Source of the DNA: CBDCUC01 sp965222485
GTDB taxonomy: Bacteria; Pseudomonadota; Alphaproteobacteria; Rhizobiales; Hyphomicrobiaceae
Assembly: GCA_965222485.1 (NCBI GenBank)
Contig: CBDCUC010000001.1
Coordinates: 1-7,605 of the forward strand
Reading direction: 5' to 3'
Length of the DNA: 7,605 nucleotides
Each line of letters opens with the position of its first letter. Position 1 is the first letter of the stretch. The notes beneath the pieces are model-generated. The model saw only the letters and a program-made list of their open reading frames with translations, searched no databases and was not told where the DNA came from. Shown piece by piece: positions 1 to 5,622 of the stretch. Position numbers and translations under genes: made by a program.

Positions 1-16
1 AAATACACTCGTAATA

Positions 17-41
17 CCGGCATTGAAACTGACGGGTTTTT
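17..41 (+). terminator. possible intrinsic terminator
   Basis: CCGGCA (17-22) can pair with TGACGG (30-35) across a 7-base loop, with one G/A mismatch, and the stem is followed one base later by five T residues (37-41). The stem is short, so this is only a candidate. It would stop transcription entering from the left edge of the window and isolate the ribbon-helix-helix/rep promoter. If the molecule is circular it lies just after the small ORF that leaves the right edge. Confidence 0.3.
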
Positions 42-104
42 CCTCGCAGATTAAATTATGTTTTGTCGGCTTAATTGTTGGTTGTGACATTGGTCATCGC
101 CAAT

Positions 105-124
105 AAATTAGTTTTATCTAATTT
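105..124. promoter_or_regulatory. inverted repeat, candidate operator for the CopG-like protein
   Basis: A perfect 7-bp inverted repeat, AAATTAG (105-111) and CTAATTT (118-124), has a 6-base centre. It sits directly upstream of a TATAAT box and covers the expected -35 position of the promoter reading into the ribbon-helix-helix and rep genes. Ribbon-helix-helix repressors such as plasmid CopG proteins are known to bind short symmetric operators that overlap their own promoter, so autoregulation through this site is a reasonable inference. Binding is not demonstrated. Confidence 0.45.
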
Positions 125-135
125 GCATTTATAAT
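108..135 (+). promoter_or_regulatory. promoter for the ribbon-helix-helix/rep unit
   Basis: A perfect TATAAT lies at 130-135. The -35 position 16 bases upstream holds TTAGTT (108-113), a poor match to TTGACA, so the promoter may be weak or regulated. The start would fall near 142, only a dozen bases before the TTG start at 154, leaving a very short leader that carries AAGGA at 142-146. The inverted repeat at 105-124 overlaps the -35 region. Confidence 0.45.
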
Positions 136-153
136 ATCGAAAAGGACGAGAAA

Positions 154-346
154 TTGAAAATATCGAATACAACAAAAACTTATTCATTAAAGTTAGACTT
201 GCAAATATACGATCTTCTTGAGCTAGCAGCATCTAAAAGGGAATATGCACAAGAGTGAAGTAGCTCGAGAAGCTCTAGAGCGTTACCTGACTACTGCAAG
301 CACCTCCTCTGACAACGAACGCTCGGAGGTGAAGAATGTACAGTAA
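154..346 (+). pseudogene. CopG-like ribbon-helix-helix regulator, apparently frameshifted
   Basis: Two adjacent frames together spell one ribbon-helix-helix protein. From TTG 154 the first frame gives a beta-strand-like segment (TYSLKLDLQIYDLLELAAS), then SKREYA, and it stops at TGA 256. From 251 the next frame continues with KSEVAREALERYL, the second helix typical of this fold, and ends at TAA 344. Dropping one base near 250 gives an unbroken protein of about 63 residues, the usual size for plasmid CopG/Arc-type repressors. Such proteins commonly lie just before rep and limit copy number by repressing the shared promoter. The reading frame end overlaps the rep start, as expected for a copG-rep unit. 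The break could be a true mutation (loss of copy control), a sequencing or assembly error, or recoding; GAG TGA is not a recognised slippery site. TTG was chosen because AAGGA lies upstream at 142-146 and no ATG is available in the frame. Confidence 0.6.
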
Positions 347-935
347 TTACAATGATGGTTTGTCACATAGAGATTTTGTTGATGCCTGGTCGACGAAGTA
401 TCAGGAGCTACAACGTAGAGGCTACAAACTGTATTTTGTGACCCATACGTTTGTGCCAAGAGAGAAATATCACGATGGCATCGAACGGGCTTCAACAACT
501 CATACCGCTCTTAGACCTAATGCAATTTGGAAAATGTACGACCAGTTCAATAATGGACTGCTCAAAAAGCTATTGGGAAGCCACTTCGACAGGAAGCGTG
601 CTATTCAACCCATTGCATTTGCATGTTTGGACTTACCTTCCACTAGCTATGGTCGAGGAGTCGATGTTGACACCGGGAGGACACCCCATGTCCATGCTAT
701 TTATGCAGTCCATCCAGCAACGTTAGACCGCTTTAAGACAATTACCGAACGTAGTGAGCTGCTCAAGTTGGGTAGGTCTAGATCAAGGTTTTTTCAAACA
801 GTCCATATCAAACCGATTGACCCCAAGACGGTCTGGCGGGTCGTAGGCTACAGCACGAAATACCTGAAGTGGGCGCCACGATCGCTGAAGCAATATGATA
901 CGCTTTGGAATGTGTATCCGGCAAATCGAGCATAA
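336..935 (+). CDS. HUH-type rolling-circle replication initiator (Rep-like)
   Basis: This 199-residue protein carries the three motifs of HUH endonucleases in the right order: FVTHTF at 34-39 (motif 1), HVH at 118-120 (the two metal-binding histidines), and YSTKY at 172-176 (the candidate catalytic tyrosine Y172, with K175). Proteins of this family nick one strand at an origin and become covalently bound to the 5' end, starting rolling-circle replication of plasmids or phages; some are transposases. The length matches small plasmid Rep proteins such as those of the pMV158 group (about 200 residues), but overall similarity cannot be judged here. The start ATG has an excellent site, GGAGGTGA at 325-332. 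The gene overlaps the end of the CopG-like gene, arguing for a copG-rep operon. No transposon ends were seen, so a plasmid initiator is favoured over an IS200-like or ISCR-like transposase. The nick site was not identified. Confidence 0.7.
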   Translation: MYSNYNDGLSHRDFVDAWSTKYQELQRRGYKLYFVTHTFVPREKYHDGIERASTTHTALRPNAIWKMYDQFNNGLLKKLLGSHFDRKRAIQPIAFACLDLPSTSYGRGVDVDTGRTPHVHAIYAVHPATLDRFKTITERSELLKLGRSRSRFFQTVHIKPIDPKTVWRVVGYSTKYLKWAPRSLKQYDTLWNVYPANRA

Positions 936-963
936 TGTTGCTCTGCAGCTGCCTAGAGAAGTC

Positions 964-996
964 ACTGGTTCGTGCTCTACTAAGGTGCGAACCAGT
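964..996 (+). terminator. 9-bp perfect hairpin between convergent genes
   Basis: ACTGGTTCG (964-972) and CGAACCAGT (988-996) form a perfect 9-bp stem with a 15-base loop. It lies 28 bases after the rep stop codon and between rep and the convergent coiled-coil gene. Downstream on the + strand is TCTATTTC, which is T-rich but not a true T tract, so termination would be weak. An origin-related hairpin, such as a single-strand origin element, is an alternative because it lies beside a rolling-circle rep gene. Confidence 0.35.
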
Positions 997-1015
997 CTAT
1001 TTCAATACGTAATTC

Positions 1016-1035
1016 GAAACGCTTTCAGAAACGCT
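1016..1035 (+). repeat. short tandem direct repeat
   Basis: GAAACGCT occurs twice, at 1016-1023 and 1028-1035, with a 12-base period. It lies in the non-coding gap between rep and the convergent coiled-coil gene. Two copies are too few to call iterons; the repeat is recorded because it lies next to replication and partition genes. Confidence 0.3.
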
Positions 1036-1146
1036 GACTGGGTCGAGAGCAGGGAGGCGTAAAGGACCACCTGCGATCAAGCTTATTTGTGGTGAGACAG
1101 CGCCAGTTTTCGGATGCTGCTCAAGGAGTGCCCAACATGCTACCAC

Positions 1147-1596
1147 TTATTCCTTGGCAACTTTCAAGGCAGCGTCGAGTACGTCGTCCGGTGATAGATT
1201 TTGACACAGAGTCTCCACCCATTTTTTGAAATTGGCGGCAGTAGGAGAGCCCTCAAAGAGCGGATCGTTTTTCATCAGGGAAAGGCGGTCGGTCAGTTTC
1301 TCAATAGCCAACAATGGCTTCATTTTGTGTCGCCTCAGCAATAACTGTTGAACCTCTGCCGCTGTGCCTTTTTCTTTTTTCCTTTGTTTTTGTTGTTCTT
1401 TTCTCTCCTCCAATTGAGTTTGTATTGTCTGGTTCAGGGCGTCCAAATTCCTCTGTTTGTCATCTTCAATCAAAGAAAGAATTTCATCGAGGTCATTCAA
1501 GTCAATGGCCTGGATATCTTTAGCTATCATTCGCATTTTTCTTTTGTCATATACGGTTGATAGCATAAGCACTGCGTCAATAGTTTGCTTTTTCAT
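1147..1596 (-). CDS. coiled-coil protein, possible ParA partner
   Basis: This 149-residue protein is not clearly recognised. Residues about 33-90 are rich in E, K, Q and R with heptad-like leucines, and 61-77 is an almost unbroken charged run (QLEERKEQQKQRKKEKG), so a coiled coil with a basic face is likely. The C-terminal third looks globular and helical (W126, C131). No signal peptide or membrane segment is present. The start ATG overlaps the stop of the parA-like gene in an ATGA, with AGGAG (1606-1610, read on the minus strand) nine bases upstream, so the two are translated together. Small basic proteins encoded just after a ParA ATPase are often its DNA-binding partner (ParB or ParG analogues), and this is the best guess. 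The N-terminal half also recalls H-NS-type oligomerisation helices, but the H-NS C-terminal DNA-binding motif is absent. No centromere repeats were identified. Confidence 0.6.
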   Translation of the reverse strand: MKKQTIDAVLMLSTVYDKRKMRMIAKDIQAIDLNDLDEILSLIEDDKQRNLDALNQTIQTQLEERKEQQKQRKKEKGTAAEVQQLLLRRHKMKPLLAIEKLTDRLSLMKNDPLFEGSPTAANFKKWVETLCQNLSPDDVLDAALKVAKE

Positions 1597-2513
1597 TCGG
1601 TTTCACTCCTAGGGAATTTAGTCTTGGTCATTAGTTCCTCGGCGACTAAGTCGAGATTGTCGACCAAGTTGTTGCGTCGGTGCCAGTTGAAGGCGTGCGC
1701 CTTTCGATCTTGAGCAAAACCCGTTTTCTTTTCACTGTATTGGAGGAAGCCACTTTGCTGCACGTAGTTTCGAAGGGCCCTTTCCTCGTGAGAGGAAACC
1801 TTGCGCTGTTGCAGCAAGTCTCTGACCGCTGCAACCTCTTTGGCTTCGTTTGGGCCTTGAACCTTATTTATTACAGGCACAAGTCGCCAGGGTTCGTGTT
1901 CAAGCCATTCGAATTCTAGTGCAAACACGTCTCGCATTAATGCGATTCCTCTTATTGAGAACCGATCACTTGTAACAGGTGCGATTATGAATTGAGAGTT
2001 CTTGATGCCTAGGTAGGTTGCTAGGTTGCCACTGGGGTTTGTGTCGATAACGACTAAATCATATAGCTCCTTCGCTTTGGTGATCATGTTTTCAAAGTTT
2101 ATTGCCATTTGGGCAAACCGTTCTGGCTGATCCGTACCATTGGTGCGTGCCATCATGCTTGCGATCATGGGCCTGATAAGATCAATGTGGGAGGGCACCA
2201 AATCTATTTGTTTTGACGGTTCTGAAAAAACGGTTTCTGAGCAAAGCTCGATTTTGCGTGAAATGTCGGTGGTTTCTCTGCAGAGGATATCGAAGAATGT
2301 TTTGGATGTCGGGCGTTCGTTTACCACCTGTTCGGAGTCGAAAATGAGGGTAAGACTGCATTGTGGATCAGTATCGACGAGCAAGATTCTCGCATCTGTA
2401 ATGTTGAGAAGGGAACGGCATATGTTTGCGGATAATGTTGTTTTTCCCACCCCACCCTTTAGGTTCATGAACGACCAGACTTGTCCTGCCATCGTGGGTG
2501 CCCCCGTGGTCAT
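1593..2513 (-). CDS. parA: ParA/MinD-family partition ATPase
   Basis: This deviant-Walker ATPase has, in order (numbered from a TTG start at 2519), KGGVGKTT at 21-28 with the signature lysine K21 and the phosphate-binding K26, LLVDTDPQC at 46-54 (Walker A'), and LVVIDTNPS at 155-163 (Walker B, with N161 where ParA proteins usually have proline). The family dimerises on ATP, binds DNA non-specifically and moves or positions plasmids with a partner protein. There is no N-terminal helix-turn-helix, so it is not the long type Ia form, but at about 306 residues it is longer than small type Ib ParAs because of a C-terminal extension from about 240 that is rich in basic and aromatic residues. Possible starts are TTG 2519, ATG 2513 (two bases after the upstream stop) and ATG 2492, which has GGGGG eight bases upstream and gives the typical short lead-in to the Walker A motif. 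It is coupled to the genes on both sides. Confidence 0.85.
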   Translation of the reverse strand: MTTGAPTMAGQVWSFMNLKGGVGKTTLSANICRSLLNITDARILLVDTDPQCSLTLIFDSEQVVNERPTSKTFFDILCRETTDISRKIELCSETVFSEPSKQIDLVPSHIDLIRPMIASMMARTNGTDQPERFAQMAINFENMITKAKELYDLVVIDTNPSGNLATYLGIKNSQFIIAPVTSDRFSIRGIALMRDVFALEFEWLEHEPWRLVPVINKVQGPNEAKEVAAVRDLLQQRKVSSHEERALRNYVQQSGFLQYSEKKTGFAQDRKAHAFNWHRRNNLVDNLDLVAEELMTKTKFPRSETE

Positions 2514-2515
2514 AC

Positions 2516-3103
2516 TCAAATGAGTGGTGCGCTTGCCTTCACAAGTACTGCCATCACAAACAGCAAGCTAAGCGCAACGGCATGAAAGAATACCACCTCA
2601 TTGAGATATCGGATCGTATGGATTTCAAGTCCTCTAAGCCGTATGCGGCGTCGCTGAGAAAAGGGGTGTAGGAGTACGCCCAAGACTGATGCAAGAGGTA
2701 GGCACACAACTAGGATTGCGTATGTCGACTGGACTTCTTGAAAATATTTTTCTTGTGGTATTTTCATGAAGCATCTTACTTCAACTATCCACTTGTGGAG
2801 ATCGGTATGTTCGTAGATTTTTGAGTATGAGTGCAAAGCCATGTGGAACAATACCCAGGATACTACAATGCCCAGAAATATCTTTATCGCTAATACGGTA
2901 TGCTGATCGAAGTGAATGTTGAGGCATATAACGGCGATAGAGTTTATGATAAGCGTTACTGTAGCGCTCATCGCAGAAAATATTTTCAAGTAGCCACTGA
3001 CCTCAGCGATTATGCCGCCTAATGTAAGCCCCACGCCAACGAATGAGCCGAGCTTGTGCCATCGATGGAGCGTTGCGTTGGGATGGAGGTTCTGTTCTGT
3101 CAT
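2516..3103 (-). CDS. five-helix integral membrane protein, unknown function
   Basis: From ATG 3103 this is 195 residues with hydrophobic segments at about 19-39, 44-64, 70-90, 128-148 and 169-189, so an inner membrane protein with five helices is predicted. A basic loop, QRRRIRLRG (150-158), follows helix 4 and is probably cytoplasmic. No catalytic motif was recognised. A longer reading frame from TTG 3190 exists, but the extra 29 residues have no ribosome binding site and are not hydrophobic, and a possible promoter lies inside that extension, so ATG 3103 is preferred; it too lacks an obvious ribosome binding site. The stop TGA (2516-2518) overlaps the earliest possible parA-like start, so the two are probably translated together. 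This placement suggests a functional link between a membrane protein and the ParA-type ATPase, for example an anchor, but this is inference. Confidence 0.65.
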   Translation of the reverse strand: MTEQNLHPNATLHRWHKLGSFVGVGLTLGGIIAEVSGYLKIFSAMSATVTLIINSIAVICLNIHFDQHTVLAIKIFLGIVVSWVLFHMALHSYSKIYEHTDLHKWIVEVRCFMKIPQEKYFQEVQSTYAILVVCLPLASVLGVLLHPFSQRRRIRLRGLEIHTIRYLNEVVFFHAVALSLLFVMAVLVKASAPLI

Positions 3104-3128
3104 CGAAGAATCTTGGCAAGTGTTGCGG

Positions 3129-3157
3129 TTAGTATGTAGCAAACAGAAATAAGACAA
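3129..3157 (-). promoter_or_regulatory. possible promoter for the membrane protein/parA operon
   Basis: On the minus strand TTGTCT (3152-3157) and TACTAA (3129-3134) are separated by exactly 17 bases. The matches to the sigma-70 boxes are 4/6 and 3/6. Transcription would start near 3122, about 20 bases before ATG 3103, which agrees with the shorter start chosen for the membrane protein. Confidence 0.3.
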
Positions 3158-3380
3158 TCGGTGTTGGTTGGTTGAGATGTTGCTACGCAATATGCTGCAC
3201 GAGAGGTGGTGTATAGTCTGAGATGACGAAGGCGCTATTGTAAAGTATCGAAGTTATAATCTTGGCATGCCCGCACAGGTTGGGTGGCTTTTTTTTGTCC
3301 GTCATCAGGGTCTTTGAGACACGGTGAGGTCACCTCGGTAGACTTGGCTTGGCGCATAGTAGTGGTGCTTGGAATTAATT

Positions 3381-3692
3381 TCAGTTGGAATAGAGATCCC
3401 AAGCTTTTTGATAACCTGATATCGCTTTATTGCAATCCTTAGAGAATTCTTCGAGCGTCTTTCCGAGTCTGGTCGCTTCGGTTGACCAATATCTCACTAC
3501 AAAATTATCGCCACCTTGCATCTGAGTGGTCTTCTGGAAAAGAAGCTGTGAGTCCAAGATGCCGCAAGCGCCTGCAATCTTTGCAATTGCCAGCAAACCT
3601 CGAACGGACACTTTGTCTTCAGTTCTCAAAAATGTTGAATGGCAGGTTATTGCGATGGAAGAGATGAGCAGGATCTGCAATATGCGTCGCAT
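3381..3692 (-). CDS. small exported protein, unknown function
   Basis: From ATG 3692 the protein is 103 residues and opens with a clear signal peptide: MRR, then a hydrophobic stretch (ILQILLISSIAIT), then CHS-T near residue 19. The mature part of about 84 residues holds two further cysteines (in ACGIL and DCNK) that could form a disulfide in the periplasm. The cysteine at residue 18 lacks a convincing lipobox, so a lipoprotein is less likely than a soluble periplasmic protein. AAAGG seven bases before ATG 3692 supports this start over the TTG nine codons upstream. The family is not recognised. A 66-base gap separates it from the small ORF upstream, so it may share a transcript with the genes at 3758-4290. 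Confidence 0.6.
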   Translation of the reverse strand: MRRILQILLISSIAITCHSTFLRTEDKVSVRGLLAIAKIAGACGILDSQLLFQKTTQMQGGDNFVVRYWSTEATRLGKTLEEFSKDCNKAISGYQKAWDLYSN

Positions 3693-3757
3693 GGTTGAGC
3701 CTTTAACTGTGAGCGCCAATCCGTATCAGGATCCAAAAGTACATTTCTCAGGCACGA

Positions 3758-3883
3758 TTACAACATCGATCCAATGTCGTCGCCTGGCCTAATTTTCACG
3801 TGGTGGCCGTTTGTCTTTTCCTTCGGTCTGTGAGGGACAGGAACGAAGCCGGGTTGGATTGAGCGCTCTATCAACCGAGCCAT
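3758..3883 (-). CDS. possible small protein of 41 residues
   Basis: An ORF starts at ATG 3883, eleven bases after the stop of the 131-residue gene upstream, and ends at TAA 3758. The product begins MARLIERSIQPGFVPVP and is basic and proline- and histidine-containing, with no membrane segment. The composition looks protein-like and the tight spacing fits an operon, but there is no good ribosome binding site before ATG 3883. A GTG at 3910 in the same frame, overlapping the upstream gene, is another possible start and would allow translational coupling. No family is recognised; a chance ORF remains possible. Confidence 0.35.
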   Translation of the reverse strand: MARLIERSIQPGFVPVPHRPKEKTNGHHVKIRPGDDIGSML

Positions 3884-3894
3884 AGATCTAGAAG

Positions 3895-4290
3895 CTACTC
3901 TGAGGTCCACCTGTAAAAAGGCATTTCGCCAGTGCCGTCCGTCAACTCACTGAGTTGAAAGCCTGCTTCGCTGTAGTGCCTGCGGCCGGATAAGTCGGTC
4001 ACCTTATCGCCCACTAAACATTGTTGGTACTGGTCAGCTGCCCAAACTGCGAGAAGCAGTGCGTCTGGGTCCATACCGCTCACCTTTATGCCGACCGACT
4101 GTAAAGCATGCTCTCCTCCAGCTGTCCCACTTAGACCGAGCCGTCTTAGAAGGTCGTTGATGCAGAGAATGCAGCCTTCTCGAGCGATCGCATCAAAACT
4201 ACATTCAATGAAGCTCTGCACGTCCCAGAATCGATCTGTGCCAGATTCATCGACGAGGTCAAAATTCATCTTGTCGTAGGGCCGTGCCAT
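3895..4290 (-). CDS. hypothetical protein, 131 residues
   Basis: The family is not recognised. The protein is soluble, slightly acidic and apparently helical in the middle (about 24-53 and 74-91), with cysteines at 30, 40, 43 and 91; C40-x-x-C43 is a CxxC pair but lies within a hydrophobic helix-like stretch, so a thioredoxin or zinc role is not implied. There is no signal peptide. The start ATG has a strong ribosome binding site, AAGGAG (4298-4303 on the minus strand) seven bases upstream, which makes this one of the better-supported starts in the window. It is the first gene of a minus-strand run that continues with the small ORF at 3758-3883 and the exported protein at 3381-3692, and it diverges from the + strand gene at 4749. 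Confidence 0.65.
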   Translation of the reverse strand: MARPYDKMNFDLVDESGTDRFWDVQSFIECSFDAIAREGCILCINDLLRRLGLSGTAGGEHALQSVGIKVSGMDPDALLLAVWAADQYQQCLVGDKVTDLSGRRHYSEAGFQLSELTDGTGEMPFYRWTSE

Positions 4291-4748
4291 GTATCGGCTC
4301 CTTCATTGCACCAATACCTATGTTTGCTCCTATGTGCTTCACTGGCGCTGTTGGCACAACTGCCAGCAATGTTTTCCATTGGTAAGCAATTGGCAAGTAC
4401 AGCCAGCTGTGGTCTGACGCTGATAAATTTCTCGTCGAGTTTTGAGTAACGGTGCTTGGAGATGTGTTCAGGTCGGGTAAGTTGGTTGGCAGCAAAGCAA
4501 AATGAAGAGGACCAACTCATTTTGCATGTGCGTTGGTTAAGCGAGTGCGTAAGATCTGGACAACGCAACTGATCTCTTGGGATCAATTATTTGACGACAT
4601 TGAAGAAAAGAAGGCAGATACGAACCACACTCAGATTGAGGCACTAAAACCGAACGACGTCTCAAAGTGTTCGACAGAGCGGACCTGTCCTCTCAAGTCA
4701 CCTTCATATTTTCGATGAGTTTACACAGTCTCTTGTAGGATATGAGAA
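4291..4748. other. 458-bp divergent non-coding region
   Basis: This stretch separates the divergent genes starting at 4290 (-) and 4749 (+). ORFs inside it have no ribosome binding sites and implausible composition. It holds the AAGGAG site of the minus-strand gene, a near-repeat of CCTATGT around 4317-4337, and the stem-loops around 4480-4538 listed separately. Promoters for both flanking genes should lie here, but no convincing pair of -35 and -10 boxes was seen. Confidence 0.5.
4497..4525. repeat. perfect 9-bp inverted repeat (stem-loop)
   Basis: GCAAAATGA (4497-4505) and TCATTTTGC (4517-4525) are perfect complements around an 11-base loop. The loop contains ACCAAC (4511-4516), which can instead pair with AGTTGGT at 4480-4486 (using ACCAACT, 4511-4517) or with GTTGGT at 4532-4537. 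It could be an operator for either divergent gene or a switchable leader RNA. Confidence 0.45.
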
Positions 4749-5363
4749 ATGCGTGCGATCAAGAGAGGAGACAATGAGTGGTCTATCGAGCTAGGAGAGG
4801 GTCAAGAGTCGCAGCTGCATAGCTCGCTCTTTCAGCTTTTTGTAGAAGTAACTGATGTGCGTTGTGAGTGGTCAGCACAGAAAGTTCATTTAGATGATGC
4901 CTGTAATACTGAACATTGGGAGCAGTACCGTATTATCCGTGGCTCAGGAACGATGCCCTTAAGGGGCATTACGATCATTCAAGCTGACGGAAATGTCGAG
5001 AGCTTGCTTTCGACGCTAGAGGTGAACATATTTGGATTAGATGCCAGTGCTGCGCCTGCTAACCTAGGTGAAGTCGAATTCAAAAGACCTATAGGATCGC
5101 ACCTTAGGCATTGGGAGGAGACGGCTGCATCATGTGAAGACCAAGCACTTCCAGAGCATCTTTATTTGGCAATAGCCGTTCCTGAAAAGATCTTCGAAGT
5201 TGCATGGAATGAACTGCAAATGGGCGGATCCTCCAAACGTCTTGAGGTCTGTGGCCGTTTCGAGTGTTTGAATCCGGTATGGCCAGACCAGCACTTCATT
5301 CGTGCAGGCAGTTTGCTCGAGGTCGTACAGGAAGAGGTGCTGGTTCTGACAAAAGTCCAATGA
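4749..5363 (+). CDS. hypothetical protein, 204 residues
   Basis: The family is not recognised. The product is acidic and soluble, with no signal peptide or membrane segment, and shows alternating hydrophobic stretches suggesting a mainly beta fold (for example 71-78, 138-152 and 190-202). Cysteines occur at 39, 52, 129, 168 and 173. A tryptophan- and proline-containing segment, NPVWPDQHF (175-183), lies near the C-terminus. The start ATG has GTAGGA about eight bases upstream. The gene stands alone on the + strand, diverging from the minus-strand run at 4290 and followed after 259 bases by the recombinase in the same direction. Its position beside a recombinase fits accessory cargo. Immunity, toxin or structural roles cannot be told apart. 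Confidence 0.6.
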   Translation: MRAIKRGDNEWSIELGEGQESQLHSSLFQLFVEVTDVRCEWSAQKVHLDDACNTEHWEQYRIIRGSGTMPLRGITIIQADGNVESLLSTLEVNIFGLDASAAPANLGEVEFKRPIGSHLRHWEETAASCEDQALPEHLYLAIAVPEKIFEVAWNELQMGGSSKRLEVCGRFECLNPVWPDQHFIRAGSLLEVVQEEVLVLTKVQ

Positions 5364-5370
5364 GGTCTAC

Positions 5371-5410
5371 GGAGTTCCCCTAGTTTCGCAGGGAGGCCTC
5401 CATTCATCTT
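5371..5410 (+). terminator. weak terminator-like structure
   Basis: Nested pairs GGAG (5371-5374) with CTCC (5398-5401) and CCCT (5378-5381) with AGGG (5390-5393) fold just after the stop at 5361-5363, and are followed by ATTCATCTTTTG. The stem has internal gaps and the T tract is poor. Confidence 0.25.
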
Positions 5411-5479
5411 TTGCAGGCTACTTTGGCCGTAGCTTCTAGGTCCTACAACATCATGCAGCTGATGCTGCGTCGAGGAACA

Positions 5480-5503
5480 ATTAGAAAATTGCACTTTTCT
5501 AAT
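5480..5503. repeat. 9-N6-9 inverted repeat, candidate recombinase core site or operator
   Basis: ATTAGAAAA (5480-5488) and TTTTCTAAT (5495-5503) are perfect inverted arms around a 6-base centre (TTGCAC). Arms of about 9-11 bp flanking a 6-8 bp centre are the usual form of tyrosine recombinase core sites such as dif, and the recombinase gene starts 120 bases downstream. An operator for a dimeric repressor would look the same. No second copy was found in the window. Confidence 0.4.
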
Positions 5504-5565
5504 CCATTGATGCGAACTCATTGTTCTTACACGGAGATATCATCTCAGCGTGCTGGCTTCTTCTC

Positions 5566-5589
5566 CTGATCGGTTATAAAATTGATCAG
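5566..5589 (+). promoter_or_regulatory. candidate -10 box within a small inverted repeat
   Basis: TATAAA (5575-5580) is centred between CTGATC (5566-5571) and GATCAG (5584-5589), a perfect 6-bp inverted repeat. It would start transcription about 36 bases before the recombinase ATG. No good -35 box was found at 16-18 bases, so an activator or a weak promoter is implied. The symmetric arms could be a repressor site. Confidence 0.35.
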
Positions 5590-5622
5590 ACTAGCGAATA
5601 TCTAACGGAGGAGGAGTGCAGC

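Noticed and set aside
3255..3296. TATAAT at 3255-3260 on the + strand followed by a G/C patch and eight T residues at 3289-3296, like a tiny RNA gene.
   Set aside because: There is no -35 box at the right distance and the best stem before the T tract is only three or four pairs, so neither promoter nor terminator stands up.
4266..4586. Minus-strand reading frames in the divergent gap, up to 106 codons.
   Set aside because: They overlap the start and ribosome binding site of the 131-residue gene, lack their own ribosome binding sites and have implausible composition.
4533..4718. A + strand ORF of 61 codons from TTG 4533.
   Set aside because: It has no ribosome binding site, no protein-like pattern, and starts inside the stem-loop region.
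5521..5622. A 34-codon extension of the recombinase frame upstream of ATG 5623.
   Set aside because: It covers the likely promoter, is not domain-like, and a strong ribosome binding site sits right before ATG 5623.
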